NCBI GenBank assembly: GCA_046728155.1
Contig: JBKPDY010000067.1
Span: 1-5,386 of the forward strand
Reading direction: 5' to 3'
Origin: CAWDLX01 sp046728155
GTDB taxonomy: Bacteria; Actinomycetota; Actinomycetes; Mycobacteriales; Micromonosporaceae
DNA length: 5,386 nucleotides
The notes beneath the pieces were generated by a model that was given only the letters and a program-made list of their open reading frames with translations, made no database searches and was not told the DNA's origin. The position numbers were made by a program, and so were the translations under genes. The stretch's first letter is position 1; every line of letters begins with the position of its first letter. Positions 1 through 4,352 of the stretch are shown here, piece by piece.

Positions 1-13
1 GCGATGCATTGGG

Positions 14-1075
14 TCAGCGCATTGACTTCGGATCCAAGGCATCTCTGATCGAATCCCCGAGCAGGTTGAAGGCCAGGACCAGCAACAGGATCGTGAAGCC
101 CGGGAAGAACGTGTACCAGGGATCGGCTTGGATGTAGTTCACGCTGTACAAGATCATCCGGCCCAGGTCGGGGGTCGGTTCGAGGATCCCGATCTGGAGG
201 AATGACAGCGCGGCCTCCGTCGTGATCAATGCCGGAACGGAGAGCGAGAAGACCACGAGGATCGGCGCCCACAGATTCGGCAGCAGTTGACGGAAGAGCA
301 TGTGACCAACGCCCGCACCGGCCGCCCGTGCCGCTTCGACGAACTCCCGTTCTCGCAGCGACAGCACCTGACCCCGGACGATGCGGGCGGTGTACGGCCA
401 GCCGAATGCGCCCAGGATGAAGATGAGAACGGCTATCCGGAACCAGGCGGGCTGCTCTGGGGCGTTGCCATAGAAACGGTTGACGATCACCGGAATGGCC
501 GCCAACGAGAAGATCAAGAACGGGAAGGCGAGGACGAAGTCGGTGAACCAGTTGATCACCGCGGCCAGCCAACCGGTCGCGTAGCCGGCGACGATGCCGA
601 CGAGGACACCAAGCCCGGTGGTCAGGATGGCGGCGGCGAAGGAAACCAACAGCGACGTGCGCATGCCGTAGATGAGTTGCATGAGGATGTCACGGCCCAG
701 CAACGGTTCGACGCCGAGCCAGTGCGTGCCGCTCATGCCGCCGTTGACCCCCAGAGGCAGCGATCCATGCAGGGAGAGCAGGTCCGGATGGTTGTCCAAA
801 GGATCCTGGCCATAGAGCTTCGACCACAGGGGCGCGCCAACGCCGAGGGCGCCGAAGATCACGAGAATGGTGCAGGTGAAGACGACGCTGCGGTCACGCC
901 GCAGGCGAAGCCAGGCGAGTTGTCCCGGGGAGCGGCCGATAATGGCGGCCGCCGTCACTCCGGTCGGTACGACGACATCGGGAGCGTTGACCGCAACGGC
1001 GAGCACGTCTTCATCGCTGCTCGGCACCGGTTCCGCGGCCACAAAACGATCCCCACTCGTGGTGGTATCGCTCAT
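14..1075 (-). CDS. OppC/DppC-type ABC transporter permease
   Basis: This is an inner-membrane permease subunit of a peptide/nickel-type ABC importer. It would pair with an OppB/DppB-like permease, two ATPases and a substrate-binding lipoprotein. The 353-aa product has a hydrophilic, partly acidic N-terminus (about residues 1-60) and a first membrane segment near 63-83. The family signature HWLGVEPLLGRDIL (118-131) follows, then YGMRTSLLVSF. About five more membrane segments lie near 139-164, 172-198, 212-232, 268-293 and 322-341. The EAA loop that docks on the ATPase is clear: EAARAAGAG starting at 247, ending in QLLPN (263-267). The C-terminus LLGDSIRDALDPK is typical of OppC proteins. I chose the ATG at 1075 because AAGGAG lies 8 nt upstream (1084-1089). 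A GTG at 1093 would overlap that site. The substrate cannot be read from a permease. It is the first gene on its strand, and no OppB-like gene precedes it here. The family call is firm; the exact gene name is not. Confidence 0.93.
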   Translation of the reverse strand: MSDTTTSGDRFVAAEPVPSSDEDVLAVAVNAPDVVVPTGVTAAAIIGRSPGQLAWLRLRRDRSVVFTCTILVIFGALGVGAPLWSKLYGQDPLDNHPDLLSLHGSLPLGVNGGMSGTHWLGVEPLLGRDILMQLIYGMRTSLLVSFAAAILTTGLGVLVGIVAGYATGWLAAVINWFTDFVLAFPFLIFSLAAIPVIVNRFYGNAPEQPAWFRIAVLIFILGAFGWPYTARIVRGQVLSLREREFVEAARAAGAGVGHMLFRQLLPNLWAPILVVFSLSVPALITTEAALSFLQIGILEPTPDLGRMILYSVNYIQADPWYTFFPGFTILLLVLAFNLLGDSIRDALDPKSMR

Positions 1076-1083
1076 GTGCGCAG

Positions 1084-1089
1084 CTCCTT
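1084..1089 (-). promoter_or_regulatory. Shine-Dalgarno site of the permease gene
   Basis: On the minus strand this reads AAGGAG, 8 nt before the ATG at 1075. It decides the start: the in-frame GTG at 1093 would place the site inside the coding sequence and has no comparable site of its own. Confidence 0.75.
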
Positions 1090-1270
1090 CCACCGGATCG
1101 GGCGGTGTGCGCTCGATCCCACGGTGGAAACGTAGCTGCGTTCCGCCTAATGAGAAACCCCCGAAGGCATCGGTCCGATAACAGCTCGATCACATCTGTC
1201 TGACCTGCGGGAAGTCGCTTGCATCGGGCGAGACGGCGACTCTTTATGACGGGTCGGGCGATGGGTAAGG

Positions 1271-1292
1271 AATCAAACGGAGCTGCGCTCCG
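1271..1292 (-). terminator. Possible leftward intrinsic terminator or attenuator
   Basis: CGGAGC (1278-1283) and GCTCCG (1287-1292) form a perfect 6-bp GC-rich stem with a 3-nt loop. Read leftward, the stem is followed directly by TTTGATT (1277-1271), which resembles a short intrinsic terminator. It lies about 200 nt ahead of the permease start. It could therefore block antisense read-through from the right, or act as an attenuator if the permease promoter lies further right. The T run is short, so it may be only a chance hairpin. Confidence 0.3.
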
Positions 1293-1330
1293 GTGATGCG
1301 AGGAGTCGTTACCGTACCGCGATCACGGCG

Positions 1331-1344
1331 GGGTGTGCTCACCC
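1331..1344. promoter_or_regulatory. Short palindrome, possible operator
   Basis: GGGTG, a 4-nt spacer TGCT, then CACCC form a perfect 5+5 inverted repeat. It ends 6 nt before the proposed -35 box at 1351, where a regulator of the gene at 1409 could bind. No known operator consensus is recognised. Repeats this short arise often by chance in GC-rich DNA. Confidence 0.2.
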
Positions 1345-1350
1345 TTCCGG

Positions 1351-1379
1351 TTGAGGAGGTTGCCGGCGGCCGTTACGGT
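1351..1379 (+). promoter_or_regulatory. Candidate vegetative promoter for the membrane-protein gene
   Basis: TTGAGG (1351-1356) is a fair -35 box. It is separated by exactly 17 nt from TACGGT (1374-1379), which fits the TAnnnT -10 pattern of actinobacterial housekeeping sigma factors. Transcription would start near 1386, giving a leader of about 20-25 nt before the ATG at 1409, long enough for the AGGAG ribosome site at 1399-1403. This is pattern matching only. Confidence 0.45.
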
Positions 1380-1408
1380 CAGACCACACGTGGCCGCTAG
1401 GAGTGACC

Positions 1409-2353
1409 ATGACCGAACCGCCTCGCGAGCCGACCCCAACCGGGCCAAATCAGGCAGGCCCGTCGGCGAACTCCTCGAAGGAGGTATCCGGTTACCCGGG
1501 TGGTTCCACCACGGCACCCGGTGCCGCCGCTTCGCCGGGTACGGGCGCTTCGCCGGGTACGCCGGCTTCGGTCGGTACGGGCGCTTCGCCGGGTACGCCG
1601 GGTCCGGTGGGCACGGGCGTTTCGTCGCGGTCGGCGACGGCGGGAGCACCGACTGCGGCGACCCAATCGACGGTGCGCAAGCCTATCGTCAACGCGGCGC
1701 TGAAGCGCCGGCCCCGCGAGCCGGTTCCCGGCCGTGGGTCCGTGCTCGTCGCGGTGGTCGCCACGCTGGTCGCCGCCGGCGCGATCCTGGTCTCGCTCTA
1801 CTCGCTCAACGTCGCCCGCGACGCGAAGAGCAGCGCGGCCGCCGCCGCGAGCGATGCCGAGCGGTTGGCGTCGGGCCGACCGTCCCTCGTCCCGGCTCCG
1901 GCCGCGACCGCCGCCGTCACACCGACCCCGTCGCCGACCCCGGTCTACCTCCCCGAGCTACGCGCGGTCGACGTGACCACCCCGGCGGCCGAGGGTTGCC
2001 AGTCGCTCTTCATCGACGTGGACACCGCCCAGGTCGGTGTGTACAGCGGGCACGATTTCTACTTCAGCGCCTGCGGCGGCCCGCTCGCGGTCCACTTCGA
2101 CAATGTCGAATCCGCCGGTGCGACCGGGGGGAACACGACTCCCGAGGGGTGCGCCGCCCGATTGACGGGCGTCTCGCCGTCCCCGGAGTTGCAGTTGCCG
2201 GTCACCGCCGGGATGACGTTCTGCGTGCTGACGTCCAAGGCCGCGGCGGCCCGGGCCGGGATACCCCAGCACATGGCGGTGGTCCAGGTCCGGCAGATCA
2301 CCTCCGACCGGGCGGTCTCGGTAACGCTCGACACCTACCGGGTATCGGCCTGA
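1409..2353 (+). CDS. Membrane-anchored protein with exported four-cysteine domain, unknown function
   Basis: I do not recognise a named family. The 314-aa product has four parts. Residues 1-90 are a low-complexity Pro/Gly/Ser/Thr/Ala region. Residues 99-110 are basic (KRRPREPVPGRG). One membrane helix spans about 111-131 (SVLVAVVATLVAAGAILVSL). A Pro/Thr/Ala linker (about 140-180, with TPTPSPTP) leads to a compact domain from about 181 to 314. The basic segment before the helix predicts a cytoplasmic N-terminus and an exported C-terminus. The last domain has Cys197, Cys222, Cys248 and Cys272, enough for two disulfides. Its FCVLTS stretch followed by MAVVQV resembles, from memory, the CVRTS-type strand of many actinobacterial secreted hypothetical proteins. 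Residues 41-70 come from an 18-bp tandem repeat. The ATG at 1409 is preferred because AGGAG (1399-1403) precedes it by 5 nt; a GTG at 1403 would overlap that site. The gene is certain in reading frame and unknown in role. Confidence 0.85.
   Translation: MTEPPREPTPTGPNQAGPSANSSKEVSGYPGGSTTAPGAAASPGTGASPGTPASVGTGASPGTPGPVGTGVSSRSATAGAPTAATQSTVRKPIVNAALKRRPREPVPGRGSVLVAVVATLVAAGAILVSLYSLNVARDAKSSAAAAASDAERLASGRPSLVPAPAATAAVTPTPSPTPVYLPELRAVDVTTPAAEGCQSLFIDVDTAQVGVYSGHDFYFSACGGPLAVHFDNVESAGATGGNTTPEGCAARLTGVSPSPELQLPVTAGMTFCVLTSKAAAARAGIPQHMAVVQVRQITSDRAVSVTLDTYRVSA
1529..1618 (+). repeat. Five 18-bp coding tandem repeats
   Basis: Five in-frame units begin at 1529, 1547, 1565, 1583 and 1601. They encode ASPGTG, ASPGTP, ASVGTG, ASPGTP and GPVGTG. 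Units 1, 2 and 4 share a nearly identical GCTTCGCCGGGTACG core; units 3 and 5 have drifted. The array sits in the predicted cytoplasmic, disordered N-terminal part of the protein at 1409-2353. Because the unit is a multiple of three, copy number can change without breaking the frame. Confidence 0.9.
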
Positions 2354-2376
2354 TGAGTCGGCGGCCCGATCAGGTC
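2347..2376. terminator. Inverted repeat shared by convergent gene ends
   Basis: CCTGAT (2349-2354) pairs perfectly with ATCAGG (2369-2374) around a 14-nt loop. A G-T pair and then a G-C pair extend the stem outward in the plus-strand RNA, giving 8 pairs. The TGA of the plus-strand gene (2351-2353) and the TGA of the minus-strand gene (2372-2370) both lie inside the arms. The location suits a bidirectional terminator between convergent genes. There is no T run, which is common for actinobacterial terminators but also weakens the call. Confidence 0.35.
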
Positions 2377-3152
2377 ACGTACGGGATGAGGTCGGCCACG
2401 GATGGGACCACAGTGGACGGCAGGTACGGAAAGCGGTCCACCTCATCGGCCCGGGTGACCCCGGTCAGCACGAGGAACGTACGAAGGCCGGCCTCGAGTC
2501 CACACAGGACGTCGGTGTCCATCCGGTCGCCGACCATGGCACTCGACTCCGAGTGCGCGTCGATCTTGTTCAGGGCCTCGCGCATCATCAACGGGTTCGG
2601 CTTGCCGACGAAGTAGGGCTCGATCCCGGTCGCCTTGGTGATCAGCGCGGCCACCGAACCCGCGGCCGGCAGCGCGCCGTCGAGCGACGGCCCGGTCACG
2701 TCGGGATTGGTGCAGATGAACCGCGACCCGTCGTTGATCAGGCGGATCGCACGGGTGATGGCCTCGAACGAGTAGTTGCGGGTCTCGCCGAGAACCACGT
2801 AGTCGGGCGAGGTATCGGTCAGCGTGTAGCCCGCCTCGTGCAGCGCCGTCGTCAGACCGGCCTCCCCGATCACGTACGCCGAGCCGCCGGGGCGCTGGGT
2901 GTCGAGGAACTTGGCCGTCGCCAGGGCCGAGGTCCAGATCGCGGCCTCAGGGACGTCGATGCCGGTGTGTGCGAGCCGGGCTCGCAGGTCCCTCGGGGTG
3001 TAGATCGAGTTGTTGGTCAGGACGAGAAACGGCCGGCCCGAGGACCCCAACCGCCGGACGAACTCGTCCGCGCCCGGGATGAGACTTCCCTCGTGGATGA
3101 GGACACCGTCCATGTCGGTCAGCCAGGACAGGATCGGTCTCCGGTCGGTCAC
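2370..3152 (-). CDS. NagD-like HAD-IIA family phosphatase
   Basis: This is a cytoplasmic Mg-dependent phosphohydrolase of the HAD superfamily, subclass IIA (the NagD / 4-nitrophenylphosphatase-like group). All four HAD motifs are intact in the 260-aa product. Motif I is DMDG, with nucleophile Asp13 and acid/base Asp15. Motif II is LTNNS (Thr46). Motif III is the lysine of VGKPNP (Lys184). Motif IV is VGDRMDTD (Asp209 and Asp214). The C2-type cap lies between motifs II and III, roughly residues 65-180, and includes YVIGEAGL and DYVVLGETRNYSFE. Family members act on nucleotide monophosphates (E. coli NagD on UMP) or glycerol phosphate (mycobacterial Rv1692). The substrate here cannot be chosen from sequence. 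I selected GTG 3152 because GGAGG (3162-3166) lies 9 nt upstream and the length fits the family. A GTG at 3188 would add an arginine-rich tail from repetitive DNA. The start overlaps the stop of a small upstream ORF in the pattern GTGA. Confidence 0.92.
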   Translation of the reverse strand: MTDRRPILSWLTDMDGVLIHEGSLIPGADEFVRRLGSSGRPFLVLTNNSIYTPRDLRARLAHTGIDVPEAAIWTSALATAKFLDTQRPGGSAYVIGEAGLTTALHEAGYTLTDTSPDYVVLGETRNYSFEAITRAIRLINDGSRFICTNPDVTGPSLDGALPAAGSVAALITKATGIEPYFVGKPNPLMMREALNKIDAHSESSAMVGDRMDTDVLCGLEAGLRTFLVLTGVTRADEVDRFPYLPSTVVPSVADLIPYVT

Positions 3153-3283
3153 GCCGGCTCGCCTCCGCGCTCGCTCCGCACCTGCCACCCCACGAAGTCG
3201 CTCCGCTTCGCTCCACGACTCCGCGGGGACCCCGGCACGGGCCTGACGGCCCTGCGATGCTCACTCGCTGTCGGCTCGGTCAC
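3149..3283 (-). CDS. Possible 44-residue upstream ORF coupled to the phosphatase gene
   Basis: A GTG at 3283 opens a 44-codon frame ending in a TGA at 3151-3149. That stop overlaps the phosphatase GTG start (3152-3150) as GTGA. A good AGGGAG site (3291-3296) lies 7 nt before the GTG. The peptide starts MTEPTASEHRR and ends VRSERGGEPA. It is rich in Arg, Gly, Ser and Pro, with no hydrophobic segment and no motif I recognise. In favour of a real gene are the ribosome site, the exact stop/start overlap and mostly G/C third positions (about 37 of 44). Against it, the DNA is built from GGAGCGA-type repeats, and GC-rich sequence opens frames easily. It may be a translated leader that feeds ribosomes to the phosphatase start, or just repeat DNA. 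Confidence 0.35.
   Translation of the reverse strand: MTEPTASEHRRAVRPVPGSPRSRGAKRSDFVGWQVRSERGGEPA
3159..3220. repeat. GGAGCGA-rich repetitive element
   Basis: TCGCTCC (GGAGCGA on the minus strand) occurs at 3171-3177, 3198-3204 and 3208-3214, with a degenerate copy CTCGCCTCC near 3159-3166. CGAAG (3193-3197) pairs with CTTCG (3206-3210), and AGTCG (3196-3200) can alternatively pair with CGACT (3216-3220). The element therefore has overlapping hairpin options. It supplies the ribosome site and the immediate 5' region of the phosphatase gene. From memory, very similar strings precede many genes in Micromonosporaceae; I could not search for copies. Confidence 0.5.
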
Positions 3284-3387
3284 GCGGACGCTCCCTCGGT
3301 GTTGGTACGGCCGCCGCAGTCGACAGTTCCGTTGGCAAGCTGTCCGGGCAAACGGGACCAGCAGGGCGTGATGTTACCGGAGTGAGG

Positions 3388-3396
3388 TTGTCCACA
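3388..3396 (+). promoter_or_regulatory. Single DnaA-box-like sequence
   Basis: TTGTCCACA matches the DnaA-box form favoured in high-GC actinobacteria at all nine positions. I see only one in this region, with no cluster, no AT-rich segment and no replication gene nearby, so it does not mark an origin. It could be an isolated DnaA site influencing the neighbouring promoters, or a coincidence. Confidence 0.35.
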
Positions 3397-3481
3397 GACG
3401 GCCCACGGATCAGCCGCCCTTCACTCGGCGTAACGTGTGCATCGACAAGCCGACCGGCGCGGGCGTTGGGCGTCATCTGCG

Positions 3482-3497
3482 CGGACGGCGTCGTCCG
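3482..3497 (+). other. Hairpin in the probable sdhC leader
   Basis: CGGACG (3482-3487) and CGTCCG (3492-3497) form a perfect 6-bp stem with a GCGT loop. It ends 33 nt before the sdhC ATG and 17 nt before its AGGGAG site. It could affect leader RNA stability or be a regulator site on DNA. No T run follows, so it is not a typical terminator. Confidence 0.35.
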
Positions 3498-3530
3498 ATA
3501 CCTGTTCGCCCGTCAGGGAGCTATTCGACG

Positions 3531-4340
3531 ATGACGACCACGGCTACCAGGCCGGTCCGGCCCGCCCGCGCCGAGATCTCGGCCAAGACCCTTCGCACCG
3601 ACCGGTGGTGGGTTGGTCCGGCGCTCACTGTGGCGGGACTCACGGCGTGGTTGGCGTACGGACTCGTGCACATCCTGCTGCAACGTGACTATTTCGCCGA
3701 AGGGCCCGGGTATCACCTGCTCACGCCGTTCTACTCGCCGTGCGTGAACAACGGGTGCGTGCCGGCGGCGGCGGAGTTCGGGCGGTTCGTGCCGGACTGG
3801 CCACTCGTCCCGTACGCGCTGCTAAGCCTGCCATTTCTGTTGCTGTTCCGGCTCACCTGTTACTACTATCGCCGCGCCTATTACCGGTCGTTCTGGCTCT
3901 CACCGCCGGCCTGTGCCGTCCCCGACGCGCATGAGCGGTACACCGGCGAGACCCGGTTCCCACTGATTTTCCAGAACGCGCACCGTTACGCCTTCTACGC
4001 GGCGGTCGTCATCTCGCTCGTGAACACCTGGGACACGATCCGCTCCTTCTCGGGTACTGACGGTTTCGGCTTCGGACTGGGCAACGTGATCTTCATCGGC
4101 AACGTCGCGTTGCTGTGGGCGTACACGCTCTCCTGCCACTCCTGCCGGCACATCATGGGCGGTCGACTTAAGCACTTCTCGCAGCACCCGCTGCGGTACC
4201 GGGCGTGGACCCTCGTCTCCCGGCTCAACACCCGGCACATGCTGCTGGCGTGGGTGACCCTCGGCACCTTGGCCCTGACCGACCTGTACGTCTGGCTGGT
4301 GGCGGCCAACGTGATCTCCGACCTGCGCTTCATCAACTGA
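3531..4340 (+). CDS. sdhC: Succinate dehydrogenase membrane subunit, actinobacterial Sdh1 type
   Basis: This is the membrane anchor of complex II. It passes electrons from the SdhAB head to menaquinone. The 269-aa product resembles the single fused anchor of mycobacterial Sdh1 (Rv0249c type), not the short SdhC/SdhD pair of E. coli. About five membrane segments are visible near 28-50, 92-109, 152-170, 183-201 and 235-260. Conserved-looking Cys/His groups are SPCVNNGCVP (Cys71, Cys76) and SCHSCRHIMGG (Cys202, His203, Cys205, His207), plus His151 and His236. The cryo-EM structure of M. smegmatis Sdh1, as I recall it, places a Rieske-like 2Fe-2S cluster within the membrane part; the CHSCRH group is the natural candidate here, by inference. 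The start is ATG 3531 with AGGGAG (3515-3520) 10 nt upstream. The next gene, sdhA, begins 12 nt after its stop, and that context confirms the call. Confidence 0.9.
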   Translation: MTTTATRPVRPARAEISAKTLRTDRWWVGPALTVAGLTAWLAYGLVHILLQRDYFAEGPGYHLLTPFYSPCVNNGCVPAAAEFGRFVPDWPLVPYALLSLPFLLLFRLTCYYYRRAYYRSFWLSPPACAVPDAHERYTGETRFPLIFQNAHRYAFYAAVVISLVNTWDTIRSFSGTDGFGFGLGNVIFIGNVALLWAYTLSCHSCRHIMGGRLKHFSQHPLRYRAWTLVSRLNTRHMLLAWVTLGTLALTDLYVWLVAANVISDLRFIN

Positions 4341-4352
4341 GGATCAGAGGCG

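Larger units (their letters stand above)
1076..1408. other. Divergent intergenic region
   Basis: These 333 bases separate the leftward permease gene from the rightward membrane-protein gene and should hold both promoters. I see no convincing small gene. A rightward promoter candidate (1351-1379), a palindrome next to it (1331-1344) and a GC hairpin followed by T residues on the minus strand (1271-1292) are listed separately. Another inverted repeat pairs AGTCGC (1213-1218) with GCGACT (1236-1241) across 17 nt. For the permease, TACGTT on the minus strand (1134-1129) fits a -10 box, but the hexamer 17 nt upstream (TTTCTC) is a poor -35, so I do not assign that promoter. No riboswitch class is recognisable by eye. 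Confidence 0.6.
3284..3530. other. Divergent intergenic region upstream of sdhC
   Basis: These 247 bases lie between the leftward phosphatase unit and rightward sdhC. On the minus strand TAACAT (3376-3371) fits a -10 box for the phosphatase side, but no good -35 stands 16-18 nt from it. On the plus strand TAACGT (3431-3436) fits the TAnnnT pattern and could serve sdhC with a leader of about 90 nt, again without a good -35. A DnaA-box-like 9-mer and a leader hairpin are listed separately. I see no gene: the sdhC frame is open back to a GTG at 3435, but that extension has no ribosome site and lacks family character. Confidence 0.5.

Noticed and set aside
1..9. ATG at 9 on the minus strand, just after the permease stop, as the start of the next operon gene
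   Set aside because: Only three codons are visible and no ribosome site precedes it, so nothing supports it.
287..1135. Plus-strand open frame of 282 codons
   Set aside because: It is antisense to the permease, whose family motifs and ribosome site are clear. The product is hydrophilic and featureless.
1333..2616. Long plus-strand open frame of 427 codons
   Set aside because: It overlaps the gene at 1409 in another frame and runs into the antisense of the phosphatase gene. Its product is arginine- and glycine-rich, as expected of a shadow frame in GC-rich DNA, and shows no motif.
3153..3188. Longer phosphatase start at GTG 3188
   Set aside because: The extra residues are an Ala/Arg-rich string from repeat DNA. 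GTG 3152 has GGAGG 9 nt upstream and gives the normal length.
2553..3371. Plus-strand open frame of 272 codons
   Set aside because: It is antisense to the phosphatase, which has all four HAD motifs intact.
3388..3396. Replication origin suggested by a DnaA box
   Set aside because: There is one box only, with no cluster, no AT-rich unwinding region and no dnaA, dnaN or rpmH nearby.
3435..3530. In-frame extension of sdhC to a GTG at 3435
   Set aside because: The added 32 residues are arginine-rich and there is no ribosome site. ATG 3531 has AGGGAG upstream and gives the family's usual length.
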